This document shows, piece by piece, positions 26,227 to 35,311 of a stretch of DNA of 64,000 nucleotides. The DNA comes from Crassaminicella thermophila. GTDB lineage: Bacteria; Bacillota; Clostridia; Peptostreptococcales; Thermotaleaceae. The translations under genes were made by a program, and so were the position numbers. The stretch lies in the NCBI RefSeq assembly GCF_008152325.1, contig NZ_CP042243.1, positions 2,795,026 through 2,859,025 on the forward strand, in the 5' to 3' direction. The stretch's first letter is position 1. Each line of letters opens with the position of its first letter. The notes below the pieces were generated by a model. That model saw only the letters and a program-made list of their open reading frames with translations, was not told the DNA's origin and searched no databases.

Positions 26227-27732
26227 ATGTTAGAAAATAGAATTAGAAACAAAACACTACAGAATAAAATCATGTCAGCTGATGAAGCAGCCCTGTTAAT
26301 CAAAGACGGAATGAATGTAGGTACTAGTGGATTCACCCCATCTGGATATCCAAAAGCTGTTCCTTTAGCATTAGCCAAAAGAGTAGAAACAACAGGAGAA
26401 AAGATAAAAATAGGACTATTCACTGGCGCTTCTGTTGGTGATGAATTAGACGGTTCTCTTTCACGATCAAAGATTATTAGAAAAAGACTTCCCTATCAAA
26501 CAAATGAAAGTTTGCGAAAATATATAAACGATGGGGAGTGTGAATATCTTGATATGCATCTTAGCCATGTTCCTCAGTATGCTCAATATGGCTTTTTAGG
26601 GAAATTAGATCTAGCCATCATTGAAGCTGTTGGCATAACAGAAGAAGGAGGTATTATTCCATCAACTTCAATCGGATGTTCTCCTACATTTATAAAAATA
26701 GCAGAAAAAGTAATCGTTGAAATTAATACAAGTCAGCCATTAGAATTAGAAGGAATGGCAGATATTTATATTCCAAATGATCCTCCTCACAGAAAACCTA
26801 TACCAATTACAAAAGTAAATGACAAAATTGGTACACCATATATTCCTTGTGATGTAAACAAAATAGCTGCGATCGTTGTAACAGACATAAAAGATAATGT
26901 AAGACCCCTTGCACCTATAGATGATATTTCTAAAACCATATCAGGCCATTTGATAGACTTTTTAGAACATGAAGTAAAGGTTGGAAGGCTCCCAAAAACT
27001 TTATTTCCTCTACAATCAGGTGTTGGAAGTGTTGCAAATGCAGTTTTAGGTGGTTTATTAGAATCAAGTTTTGAAAACCTTTTATGCTATACAGAAGTCA
27101 TTCAAGATTCTATGCTTGATCTTTTAGATTCTGGAAAAGCTTTGTTTGCATCTGGAACTTCCATTACCCCTTCTGAAGAAGGACTTATTCGTTTTAAAGA
27201 AAATATTAATTTTTATAAAGATAAAATTATTCTAAGACCGCAAGAGATTAGCAATCATCCTGAAATCATCCGAAGATTGGGTATTATCGCCATAAACACA
27301 GCCATTGAAGCTGATATCTATGGTAATATCAACTCTACCAATATAATGGGTACACGTATGATGAATGGTATAGGGGGGTCAGGAGATTTCACTAGAAATG
27401 CATATATCTCCATATTCACCACTCCATCAACTGCCAAAAACGGAGATATCTCTTCTATAGTCCCTATGGTTGCACATCATGATCATACTGAACATGATGT
27501 GATGGTACTCATTACAGAACAGGGAGTAGCTGATTTAAGAGGATTAAGTCCAAAAGAAAGGGCTAAACTTATTATAAATAATTGTGCACACCCTACTTAT
27601 CAGCCTATGTTAAAAGATTACTTTGAACGAGCACAAAAAAGTAAATTTAAACATACACCCCATATGCTAAGTGAAGCACTATCATGGCATGATCAATTCA
27701 TAAAAAATGGAACCATGAAAAGACTTCCTTAA
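26227..27732 (+). CDS. Acetyl-CoA hydrolase/transferase family CoA-transferase (Cat1-like)
   Basis: 501 residues. Family motifs: GxNxGxSGFTPSGYPK near the N-terminus, the probable catalytic Glu in CYTEVIQDSM, GIGGSGDFTRNA, and the C-terminal TEQGVADLRGLSP. Relatives transfer CoA between acetate, succinate, propionate or butyrate. ATG 26227 follows CAAGGAGGAAATAAA; an earlier in-frame ATT-type start lacks a site. It is cotranscribed with the transporter behind a cobalamin riboswitch, which hints at succinate/propionate metabolism linked to B12-dependent mutases. Exact substrates are not visible. Confidence 0.85.
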   Translation: MLENRIRNKTLQNKIMSADEAALLIKDGMNVGTSGFTPSGYPKAVPLALAKRVETTGEKIKIGLFTGASVGDELDGSLSRSKIIRKRLPYQTNESLRKYINDGECEYLDMHLSHVPQYAQYGFLGKLDLAIIEAVGITEEGGIIPSTSIGCSPTFIKIAEKVIVEINTSQPLELEGMADIYIPNDPPHRKPIPITKVNDKIGTPYIPCDVNKIAAIVVTDIKDNVRPLAPIDDISKTISGHLIDFLEHEVKVGRLPKTLFPLQSGVGSVANAVLGGLLESSFENLLCYTEVIQDSMLDLLDSGKALFASGTSITPSEEGLIRFKENINFYKDKIILRPQEISNHPEIIRRLGIIAINTAIEADIYGNINSTNIMGTRMMNGIGGSGDFTRNAYISIFTTPSTAKNGDISSIVPMVAHHDHTEHDVMVLITEQGVADLRGLSPKERAKLIINNCAHPTYQPMLKDYFERAQKSKFKHTPHMLSEALSWHDQFIKNGTMKRLP

Positions 27733-27738
27733 TACATA

Positions 27739-27776
27739 GAAAAAGTAGGCAACCAATTAGTTGCCTGCTTTTTCTA
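27739..27776. terminator. Bidirectional terminator
   Basis: AAAAAGTAGGCAAC and GTTGCCTGCTTTTT arms around CAATTA, T-rich both ways, between convergent genes. Confidence 0.88.
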
Positions 27777-28811
27777 CAATACCGCCCTATAAACTCTTAA
27801 AAAATTTTCTCCAAAAATCATATTTATATCCTCTTCTTTATAGCCTCTTTTTATTAATTCTTTTGTAATTTCCTTTATCTCTTTATGACCTTTTAATATA
27901 TCATAAGATTCTCTCTTAGAGTTAACTATCTTTGGTAGCTCATACTTCCTCAATTCATCACAAAAATCAAACCCAAATCCTACATGTTTGATTCCAACTA
28001 AGTTTACAATGTAATCAATATGATCAACCAAAGCTTTTGTATTTGCCATATTATCATTATCCGCAACAAATTTATTTGCAATATTTATTCCTATAACGCC
28101 GTTCTTTAATGCAATAGCTTTAATCTGTTCATCTGTAAGATTCCTCATGACAGGTACTAGCTTTCTACAATTAGAATGAGAAGCAATAATAGTTTTTTTT
28201 GAAACCTCTAATACATCCCAAAAACCTTCATCATTTAAGTGACTCACATCTATAAACATTCCTAAATCCTCTGCCATTTCTATAAGCTCTACACCAAAGG
28301 ATGTAAGTCCTCCCTTTTTTCCTTCTTTCACCATATTAAAATGACATCCATCTGCTGCATAATTCCTTCTGCTCCAAGTAAGTCCTACTATTCTTACACC
28401 TAATTCATAAAAAATTCTCAAAAGGTTCAAATCATTATAAAGTGGTTCAATTCCTTCAAAAGATAATAAAATTCCTAGCTTATCTTCTTTAATTGCTACT
28501 TCTATTTCTTTATAATTTCTACAAAGCATAATCTTATCTCTTGATTCATCAACTTCTTCATACAAAGCACTTATTTGATCGAGTGCCCTTCTTAAAGCCA
28601 TTTCGGGTATGAATATTTCATCTATATACAAGGAGGATACAACGATATTTACACCTCCTTCTTTAAATCCAGGTAAATAATCTGTCTCAATCACTTTACT
28701 GCGTCCTAATTGTCTTTGTCTTACTACATCATATAAAAGGTCAAAATGAGCATCCACAATAGGAAAATCTTTGTGGATTCTGTTTATCGCTTCATCCATA
28801 TTACGAATCAT
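27774..28811 (-). CDS. Membrane dipeptidase family (M19) peptidase
   Basis: 345 residues, amidohydrolase fold. Metal-binding HxD is in VDAHFDLLYDV near residue 20, with later ligands in FIDVSHLN and IIASHSNCR. It should hydrolyse dipeptides, possibly including D-residues. No signal peptide, so it is cytosolic. ATG 28811 follows AAGGGGAT. Single-gene unit. Confidence 0.88.
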   Translation of the reverse strand: MIRNMDEAINRIHKDFPIVDAHFDLLYDVVRQRQLGRSKVIETDYLPGFKEGGVNIVVSSLYIDEIFIPEMALRRALDQISALYEEVDESRDKIMLCRNYKEIEVAIKEDKLGILLSFEGIEPLYNDLNLLRIFYELGVRIVGLTWSRRNYAADGCHFNMVKEGKKGGLTSFGVELIEMAEDLGMFIDVSHLNDEGFWDVLEVSKKTIIASHSNCRKLVPVMRNLTDEQIKAIALKNGVIGINIANKFVADNDNMANTKALVDHIDYIVNLVGIKHVGFGFDFCDELRKYELPKIVNSKRESYDILKGHKEIKEITKELIKRGYKEEDINMIFGENFLRVYRAVL

Positions 28812-28884
28812 AAAAATCCCCTTTCCCCTTATAATTCTACTCCCTTCATTATATAAAAAAACTTCCTTTGATACTATTTAATGC

Positions 28885-29130
28885 TGTAAACAAAATAAAA
28901 TTTATGAATAAAAAATAAAAGCGAATAATCTCAAAGTTTTAGCAAAGAAAACTTGATGAATAATTTGAAAAAAATCCGTAGGCTTAGCATGGATGCTAAG
29001 CCAGCATCCTACAAGACAGGATGTCTTAATTAGGTGCGTTAGGATTTTTCAAAATTATAAAGCTTAGTTTTCTCTAAAAATTTGTTTATGAGCGTTATTT
29101 TTCGATTCATTTATAAATATAACTTTGTTA
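28885..29130. repeat. Large imperfect palindromic element, copy G
   Basis: About 245 bases with nested inversions. Outer arms (TTTATGAATAAAAAATAAAAGCG versus its diverged complement near 29090-29120), AAAGAAAACT/AGTTTTCT, AATTTGAAAAAAATCC/GGATTTTTCAAAATT, and in the centre a perfect GGCTTAGCAT-GG... stem (28981-29002) plus CATCCT/AGGATG. The left arm (TAAAAGCGAATAAT..CAAAG.TTTAG.AAAG) recurs at 32690-32725. No coding capacity. It fills most of the 375-base gap between genes. Confidence 0.65.
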
Positions 29131-29138
29131 ACAAGCTA

Positions 29139-29183
29139 AAACTTCCTTTGATACCAATCATAAGGAAGTTTTAGTTTTTTATG
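29139..29183 (+). terminator. Hairpin with T-tract
   Basis: TAAAACTTCCTT and AAGGAAGTTTTA arms with a 13-base loop, then GTTTTTT. The related sequence AAACTTCCTTTGATAC also occurs at the left side of the palindromic element (28859). It is downstream of no plus-strand gene, so it may belong to the repeat or serve the minus-strand feo operon. Confidence 0.55.
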
Positions 29184-29187
29184 CATA

Positions 29188-29334
29188 TTATTTTTTAAAA
29201 GAACAACTATTTTCTCCACAACCACTGCATCCGTAGCAATTTCCCCTAATTTCTTTTTTAAAACTTCTCACAAGTAAATATATCCCAAAGCTAATCAATG
29301 GTATCCCAATTATCCAAGTAACAAAATTTCCCAT
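29188..29334 (-). CDS. FeoB-associated Cys-rich membrane protein
   Basis: 48 residues: one membrane helix (4-23), then a basic stretch and a C-terminal Cys cluster NCYGCSGCGENSC. This is the layout of the FeoB-associated Cys-rich family. It starts 12 bases after the feoB stop. Likely a small accessory of Fe(II) uptake at the membrane. Confidence 0.8.
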   Translation of the reverse strand: MGNFVTWIIGIPLISFGIYLLVRSFKKEIRGNCYGCSGCGENSCSFKK

Positions 29335-29346
29335 TAAATCATCTCC

Positions 29347-31365
29347 TTAAAATCCAAATAATGTTCCTATTTGAAATACTAAGAAAGCAACAAGCCACGC
29401 AACAACAAATTGATATAGTATGGAAAATCCAGTCCATTTCCATGAATTTGTCTCTCTCTTAATAACACCAATTACCCCAACACAAGGAGTATAAAGCAAT
29501 ACAAATACCATAAATACATACGCTGTAAGCTGGGTAAAGCTCTGACCTAATGATACTGCAAATTGAGCAGCTGAAGGATCTTCTGCCAATCCATATATAA
29601 TAGACATATTGCTTACCACTACTTCTTTCGCAAGTATACCAGTAACTAATGATAACGCTGCTGCCCAATTACCAAAACCCAATGGAGCAAAAATAGGTGC
29701 TACTATTTTCCCTATATAAGCACCAATACTTTCTGTCAAATCAGCAGGTCCTGAAAAATTAAATCCTAATATAAACCATAGGACCATTGATGCTCCAAAG
29801 ATAAGGGTTCCAGCTTTTATTAAAAAGCCTTTTACTCTTTCCCAAACATGTACTGTAATTCCTTTTATACTTGGTATTTTGTATGGTGGAAGTTCCATAA
29901 CAAAAGGCATAGTCTCTCCTTTGAACAATGTTTTCTTAAAAATAAATGCCATAATAATAGCAACAAATATTCCTAATAAATACAATGAGAATACAACTAT
30001 TTTTTCATTCTTAGGGAAAAATGCAGCTGCAAATAATGTATATACAGGAAGTCTTGCTGAACAGGACATAAAAGGATTCACAAGAATAGCTGTCAATCTA
30101 TCCTTTTCATCTTCTAATGCTCTTGTTCCCATTATTGCAGGTACATTGCACCCAAATCCTAAAATCATTGGAATAAAAGCTTTTCCACTAAGTCCAATTT
30201 TTCTCATAGCTCTATCCATTATAAAAGCAACCCTTGCCATATAACCACTATCTTCAAGAATAGATATTGCTAAAAATAAACATATAATATTAGGTAAAAA
30301 TACTAACACTCCACCTACTCCGCCTATAATACCATCTACAATTAATGAATGAAGCCACTCTGAAGCACCAATTGTTTCTAAAGCATTTGATGCCCATGTA
30401 GACACTGTTTCTGCAAAAAATATATCTATCATATCTAAAAATTTATTTCCTACTAGATCAAAGGTAAAATAAAACACACTATACATAATAAGCGCAAATA
30501 TAGGTAATCCTAACCATTTATTCGTAACAATCTTGTCTATTTTATCTGAAGTAGTTAGACTATAATTAGTTGGTTTTTTTACAGTCTTTGATAATATCCC
30601 TGTAATATAATTATATTTTTTATCTGCAACCAACGCTTCAATATCATCTTCTAGTGATATCTCTTCTGCTGCAGCCATTTCGTCATTAAGTGTATTTAAA
30701 TTTAACAAATCCAAAATTTCCTCATCTTCTTCTAAAACCTTTAAAGCTAACCATCTTAAATCATACTTTGAAGCCTTTGGATTTTCCTTTAACATTTCTA
30801 TCGTTTCTTCTATTTTTTTCTCAAGTTCTTTTCCATAGTCTACTTGTTTTGGTTCATAAATAATTTTTTCATTTATAATATCCAAAACTTTATCTAACAA
30901 ATCATCAATTCCATTCTTTTTTGTTGCCACAATAGGTACAACAGGTACACCTAACAAGCTAGATAGCTTTTCATGATTTATTTTGTATCCTCTTCTTTCA
31001 GCTACATCCATCATATTCAATGCAATAACAACAGGCTTTCCAAGTTCAATTAGTTGCATAGATAGATATAAATTTCTTTCTATATTTGAAGCATCTACAA
31101 TATTGACAACCACATCAGGAGATTCATTAACAATATAGTTTCTTGCAATCTTTTCTTCAATTGAATAAGGCGATAAACTATATGTCCCTGGCAAATCAAC
31201 TGCTGTAAATTGATGCTTTTTATACGTCAATTTTCCTTCTTTCTTTTCTACCGTAACACCAGGCCAGTTTCCTACATAGTGCCTAGCACCCGTTAAAGCA
31301 TTAAACAGTGTGGTTTTACCACTATTTGGGTTTCCTGCCAAAGCGATGGTCATACTTTTAGCCAT
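29347..31365 (-). CDS. feoB: Ferrous iron transporter FeoB
   Basis: 672 residues. N-terminal G domain: G1 GNPNSGKT (11-18), DLPGTYSL, NMMD (G4). Then a helical regulatory domain and about 10-11 membrane helices with two Gate motifs (YMARVAFIMDRAMR and a C-terminal half). It imports Fe(II) across the plasma membrane. It follows two feoA genes and shares their Fur-type promoter region. Confidence 0.95.
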   Translation of the reverse strand: MAKSMTIALAGNPNSGKTTLFNALTGARHYVGNWPGVTVEKKEGKLTYKKHQFTAVDLPGTYSLSPYSIEEKIARNYIVNESPDVVVNIVDASNIERNLYLSMQLIELGKPVVIALNMMDVAERRGYKINHEKLSSLLGVPVVPIVATKKNGIDDLLDKVLDIINEKIIYEPKQVDYGKELEKKIEETIEMLKENPKASKYDLRWLALKVLEEDEEILDLLNLNTLNDEMAAAEEISLEDDIEALVADKKYNYITGILSKTVKKPTNYSLTTSDKIDKIVTNKWLGLPIFALIMYSVFYFTFDLVGNKFLDMIDIFFAETVSTWASNALETIGASEWLHSLIVDGIIGGVGGVLVFLPNIICLFLAISILEDSGYMARVAFIMDRAMRKIGLSGKAFIPMILGFGCNVPAIMGTRALEDEKDRLTAILVNPFMSCSARLPVYTLFAAAFFPKNEKIVVFSLYLLGIFVAIIMAFIFKKTLFKGETMPFVMELPPYKIPSIKGITVHVWERVKGFLIKAGTLIFGASMVLWFILGFNFSGPADLTESIGAYIGKIVAPIFAPLGFGNWAAALSLVTGILAKEVVVSNMSIIYGLAEDPSAAQFAVSLGQSFTQLTAYVFMVFVLLYTPCVGVIGVIKRETNSWKWTGFSILYQFVVAWLVAFLVFQIGTLFGF

Positions 31366-31417
31366 TCATACTCCTCCTTAATTGATTATGCAAATCATTA
31401 TCATTTATGTTTTAAAA

Positions 31418-31642
31418 TTATTCTATTATAATCTTTTCAGCATCTTCTTTTCTTAAAGTAAGACTATATCCTTTAATTTTTACTTCAATAGGATCTCCAA
31501 GAGGTGCTTTCTTTTCAACATATACTTCTGTCCCTCTAACAACACCCATATCCATAAGCCTTCTCTTTACAGGCCCACTCCCATTTATTTTTATAATTTT
31601 TCCGTTCTCTTTAAGCCTTAAATCTTTTAGTGTTCTTTCCAT
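31418..31642 (-). CDS. feoA: FeoA-domain protein (second)
   Basis: 74 residues, SH3-like FeoA fold (RLMDMGVVRGTEVYVEKKAPLGDPIEVKIKGYSLTLR pattern). It should assist FeoB. ATG behind a GGAGGG site, 11 bases after the first feoA, 52 bases before feoB. Confidence 0.9.
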   Translation of the reverse strand: MERTLKDLRLKENGKIIKINGSGPVKRRLMDMGVVRGTEVYVEKKAPLGDPIEVKIKGYSLTLRKEDAEKIIIE

Positions 31643-31653
31643 TTTATTCCCTC

Positions 31654-31875
31654 CTATGCTAAATCAACCATTATTTGCTGTGCTACAACACTCCCTAAAA
31701 CCAACCTAGAACCTCTTAAATTTATAATAAAAGCTCCTTTTGTATCATTTGATATGACATTGATTTTAACCCCTGGGGTTAATCCCATATCTCGTAATTT
31801 CTTTTTCAGCTTTGGACCCCAATTAATACAATTTAAAATAGCATCCTGTCCTTGATTTACCATAGATAATGGCAT
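31654..31875 (-). CDS. feoA: FeoA-domain protein (first)
   Basis: 73 residues with the same SH3-like pattern (LRDMGLTPGVKINVISNDTKGAFIINLRGSRLVLG). Sequence differs clearly from the second copy, so this is an old duplication; tandem feoA genes are common in Clostridia. It is first gene of the feo operon, about 60 bases after the promoter -10. Confidence 0.9.
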   Translation of the reverse strand: MPLSMVNQGQDAILNCINWGPKLKKKLRDMGLTPGVKINVISNDTKGAFIINLRGSRLVLGSVVAQQIMVDLA

Positions 31876-31934
31876 ATAATCCCTCCTAACAGATATATGA
31901 TCTAATGTAAATAATTTTTAATTTCACTTGAACA

Positions 31935-31983
31935 TCATTATCAATCATACTCATATTATATGGTAATTGATAATAATTGTCAA
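31935..31983 (-). promoter_or_regulatory. feo promoter with Fur-like sites
   Basis: TTGACA (31983-31978), 17-base spacer, TATAAT (31960-31955). The spacer holds a Fur-like palindrome TTGATAATAATTGTCAA (31967-31983), and a second half-site cluster ATGATTGATAATGAT lies at 31949-31935. Iron repression is the expected effect. It also overlaps the stop codon of the upstream DUF2325 gene. Confidence 0.8.
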
Positions 31984-32306
31984 TATGATATATGTTTTTT
32001 CTTTTTGTATTCACAATCCTTTGTACAATATTTACAAACATCTAATTTCATTGCCAAATCACTCACTGCTCTTTTGGCAAATATACATGGAACATCCATC
32101 GTCTTTGATTCTTTTTTAATAATATTTGCTAAATTATGTTCTATAAAATCATACAAAACAATAATCATATCAATATTCGTAGGCACCACTTTATTACGCA
32201 TCCCTTTTTTTCGTCCTGCCCAATGAATATATTGATCAATTCCTCTCTCATTTAGTACTTGAGGTATATTTCCTAACCGATCTCCTCCTACTATTAACGC
32301 AGTCAT
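31980..32306 (-). CDS. DUF2325 family protein
   Basis: 108 residues starting TALIVGGDRLGNI and containing DMIIVLYDFIEHNL, the DUF2325 pattern, with a C-terminal CKYCTKDCEY cysteine cluster. Function unknown. A perfect Fur box covers its promoter, and it precedes feo on the same strand, so an iron-related role is inferred. Confidence 0.8.
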   Translation of the reverse strand: MTALIVGGDRLGNIPQVLNERGIDQYIHWAGRKKGMRNKVVPTNIDMIIVLYDFIEHNLANIIKKESKTMDVPCIFAKRAVSDLAMKLDVCKYCTKDCEYKKKKHISY

Positions 32307-32322
32307 TTTTCTCTCTCCTTAC

Positions 32323-32369
32323 TGATAATGATTATCATTATTATATATTATTGATAATAAATTTGTCAA
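32323..32369 (-). promoter_or_regulatory. Fur-controlled promoter of DUF2325 gene
   Basis: TTGACA (32369-32364), 18-base spacer, TATAAT (32345-32340), directly followed by the perfect 7-1-7 palindrome TGATAATGATTATCA (32337-32323) over the start site. Confidence 0.88.
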
Positions 32370-32380
32370 GCCAAGCTAAA

Positions 32381-32414
32381 AAATTGCTGAGGGCATCAAC
32401 CCCTCAGCAATTTA
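32381..32414. terminator. Hairpin terminator
   Basis: AAATTGCTGAGGG-CATCAA-CCCCTCAGCAATTT with T-rich bases following. It lies in the gap upstream of the DUF2325 promoter and ends transcription arriving from yeiH on the minus strand, or from the left. Confidence 0.6.
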
Positions 32415-32457
32415 TATCTTATTTTAAAATTAATTATCTTATACACTAAACATTAAT

Positions 32458-32730
32458 ATAAAAAGATAAGTGAATTACTTTGATACCTTTTGTAAAAAAA
32501 CTTACTGAAGTTACATGAAAAAATACGCTAAAAACCTTCATTGTTTGAACGAACGTGAGTTTTGAAGGTTTAGTATTTTTTCATGGAATGAAGTTTAGTT
32601 TTTTCAAAAGTTATCTGGAATGAACGTTCTTTTTATATTTTTTTAATCTAATTACATATTATAGACAAAATAGAATTTATGAATGAAAAATAAAAGCGAA
32701 TAATTACAAAGCTTTAGTAAAGAAAAAACC
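32458..32730. repeat. Dispersed palindromic repeat, copy C (long form)
   Basis: About 270 bases. Left end ATAAAAAGATAAGTGAATTACTTTGATA as in copy A. The centre has an inserted stem CATGAAAAAATAC..AAACCTTCA / TGAAGGTTT..ATTTTTTCATG. Then comes the shared AAAAGTTATCTGGAATGAACG core, and a right end TAAAAGCGAATAATTACAAAG as in copy G. It overlaps the 3' end of the YeiH gene and supplies its stop codon. Confidence 0.75.
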
Positions 32731-33694
32731 TCAAAATTATAAAATAAGTCGAAACAGATAAAACAGAAAATAAAACACACCCTAAAAGAATCACTTTTAT
32801 TCCCTTATCTTTAATATCTTTAAAATCAACCATCAATCCCATAGCAATCATCGCTATAAGAATAAACCAACTACTAAGCTCAGTAAAAAATTGTATCAAA
32901 ATTTCTGGCAATATACCTGTTGATGCAAGTATTCCAGCCATAATAAAATACAATACATACATTGGGAAACTCGCTCTTTTGCCTGTTCCTGATTTATTAA
33001 AAATAAATCCTAATATGATAGATACAGGAACTAACATTAATACCCTTGCCATTTTTACAAATGTTCCAATCTCCCCTGCTCCTTCTCTTGCAAATGCTGC
33101 TGCTAATGCATGAGCTACCCCTTGCAAAGAAATTCCAGACCATATACCATACTGTATATCTGTCATAGGTGAAATAACAGCTACAGCAGAATAGCTAAGT
33201 ACCCCTATTGCCCCTAAAAATGAAATTACAGATACAGCTAATACGGAATCTTCTTCTTTTGCATCAATACAAGGTGTAACTGCAACTATTGCAGATGCAC
33301 CACAAATACTTGAACCAACACCAATCAAAGTAGCAAGCTTTGGATCAATTTTAAATGCTTTCCCTAATAGATTTACCAAAATAAAAGTACCAAAAACAAA
33401 AATAACTACCATCAATAACACACGAGGCCCCAAATTGGCGATAGCCGAAAAATTCAGTTTAAATCCTAAAAATACAATCCCTACTTTTAATAATTTTTTC
33501 AAAGAAAATTTTACACCTGATTGAAAACTTTCCTTTATTCCCAATGTATTTTTTATAATCATTCCTAGTATGATACCAATGGTTAGTGATTCTAATTGCA
33601 TAATAGGTGATATCCTTTCATTGAGCAATTTAGATACCCATCCAATAATAAAAACAAAAATCAATCCTGGCATATATTTTTTTATGTTATTCAT
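32714..33694 (-). CDS. YeiH/UPF0324 family putative sulfate exporter
   Basis: 326 residues, about nine to ten membrane helices, with the family stretches GVGSSICGASAIVAVTP and SVISFLGAIGVL. Function in transport is inferred from the family only. ATG 33694 follows AAAGGAGGTGGGAAGT; an earlier ATG 19 codons upstream has no site. The last four codons (FFLY) and stop fall within the palindromic repeat. It lies downstream of a two-component pair on the same strand. Confidence 0.82.
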   Translation of the reverse strand: MNNIKKYMPGLIFVFIIGWVSKLLNERISPIMQLESLTIGIILGMIIKNTLGIKESFQSGVKFSLKKLLKVGIVFLGFKLNFSAIANLGPRVLLMVVIFVFGTFILVNLLGKAFKIDPKLATLIGVGSSICGASAIVAVTPCIDAKEEDSVLAVSVISFLGAIGVLSYSAVAVISPMTDIQYGIWSGISLQGVAHALAAAFAREGAGEIGTFVKMARVLMLVPVSIILGFIFNKSGTGKRASFPMYVLYFIMAGILASTGILPEILIQFFTELSSWFILIAMIAMGLMVDFKDIKDKGIKVILLGCVLFSVLSVSTYFIILRFFLY

Positions 33695-33750
33695 ACTTCC
33701 CACCTCCTCTTTATAGGATAGCATAAAATATTTATTATTAAAGATAAACA

Positions 33751-33832
33751 ATATCGAATGAAGTTTAGTTTTTTCAAAAGTTATCTGGAATGAACCTTTT
33801 TTTATTTTTCTTCTTAAAATTGTTTATCTATA
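33751..33832. repeat. Dispersed palindromic repeat, copy D
   Basis: CGAATGAAGTTTAGTTTTTTC as in copy C, the AAAAGTTATCTGGAATGAAC core, and the ATTTTTCTTCTTAAAATTGTTTATCTATA right end as in copy A. The T-run is altered. Intergenic between the kinase and yeiH. Confidence 0.7.
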
Positions 33833-33856
33833 AAACTCTTTAATTTTTCCGATTAA

Positions 33857-35311
33857 CTACTCACCTTTTCTCAGTTCAAACCAAAATTCAACTCCATCCT
33901 CTTGGTTCAAAACCCCAAATGAACTTCCATGAAACTTTAAGATTCCCTTTACAATCGATAATCCTAAACCTGTTCCCCCATATTCTCTAGCTCTAGATTT
34001 ATCTATCTTATAAAAACTATCCCAAATTCTATGAATTTCTTCTTCTGGAATAGGTTCTCCTGTATTTTTTATACCAAGGCGTACTTTTTCATCCTCATTC
34101 CTTATACTTATATAAATTTTTCTTTCTCCACCTATATGATGGATTCCATTATTTATAAAATTAACCAACACCTGCTCTATTTTTAATGGATCTCCTTTTA
34201 CTTTTATTTCTTTGTCTTCTTTGTCTATATATACATCTATACTTTTCTCCTTAAAAATGGGTTTATATTTGGCATAAACTTTTTCAACCAAAGTAATTAT
34301 ATCAAAGACTTTCATTTCAAAAGAAACATTTCCTGATTCCATCTTTGATAATTCCAATAAGTCTTTTACTAGCTTTCCCATCTTCTCTGCCTCATCCATT
34401 ATTACTTCACAATAAAAGCTTTTGCTTTCTTCATCCCCTGCTACATCATCCATAAGTCCTTCTGCATAACCTTGAATCAAAGCGATTGGCGTCTTTAACT
34501 CATGAGAAACACTAGAGATAAATTCTTTCCTTAAAAGATCTATTTTTCTTTCCTTCTCAATATCTTCTTTAAGCTTACGATTGGCTTCATTTAATTGGGT
34601 TATGGCACAATCTAATTTATTAGACAAATCATTCATAGTTTCTCCTAATTGGCCAATTTCATCATTGCTATGCACTTCGTATTTTTTACTAAAATCTAAA
34701 TTTGCCATAGATTTTGCAACATGATTTAATTTTATTATTGGTTTTGTAAATCTGTTTGCATACCAAAAAGCAATTATAGTTCCAATGATACAAGATATAA
34801 TTCCTATATAGATATAAAAATTCTTTGCAATTTCTACACTTTCTTCAATGGCTCCTATAGATGTCTGCAATACTAAAATACTATCCTTTGTTAAAGGAGC
34901 TGCATATACCAATAGTTTTACATGAAATTTTGGATGATAAAAGGTTTCTAATATACCCTCTCCGCTTAAAACTCTTTCTATACCTTCCCTTGTAAGAGGA
35001 ATATTTTGTCCCTTCCTCCCGCCTCTTCCATATCCAAAGGATGAAATGTATAAATACTCTCCATCTACCTTAAGTATTGTAATATTTCCGCCTAATATAT
35101 TTTCTATTCTTGCAAGTTCATTTTCAATATCTTCCATATTATTATCATACATACTCTTAATCTTTTCTGAATACTTTATAAGACTTTCCTTTTTTTGCTC
35201 CATGTAGTACCTTTCCAAATATTTTGTATTAAATATCCAAAATAGACTGACTATCATTAAAGCAAAACATGTTATACCCATAAATAACTTCATTCTTATA
35301 GAGTTTCTCAT
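33857..35311 (-). CDS. Sensor histidine kinase
   Basis: 484 residues: helices at 8-27 and 166-185, extracellular domain between them with a Gly/Arg-rich loop (YGRGGRKGQ near 94-102), HAMP, coiled segment 235-262, HisKA H270 (SVSHELKTPI), HATPase with GTGLGLSIV. Overlaps the regulator stop by four bases. Signal unknown. Confidence 0.92.
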   Translation of the reverse strand: MRNSIRMKLFMGITCFALMIVSLFWIFNTKYLERYYMEQKKESLIKYSEKIKSMYDNNMEDIENELARIENILGGNITILKVDGEYLYISSFGYGRGGRKGQNIPLTREGIERVLSGEGILETFYHPKFHVKLLVYAAPLTKDSILVLQTSIGAIEESVEIAKNFYIYIGIISCIIGTIIAFWYANRFTKPIIKLNHVAKSMANLDFSKKYEVHSNDEIGQLGETMNDLSNKLDCAITQLNEANRKLKEDIEKERKIDLLRKEFISSVSHELKTPIALIQGYAEGLMDDVAGDEESKSFYCEVIMDEAEKMGKLVKDLLELSKMESGNVSFEMKVFDIITLVEKVYAKYKPIFKEKSIDVYIDKEDKEIKVKGDPLKIEQVLVNFINNGIHHIGGERKIYISIRNEDEKVRLGIKNTGEPIPEEEIHRIWDSFYKIDKSRAREYGGTGLGLSIVKGILKFHGSSFGVLNQEDGVEFWFELRKGE

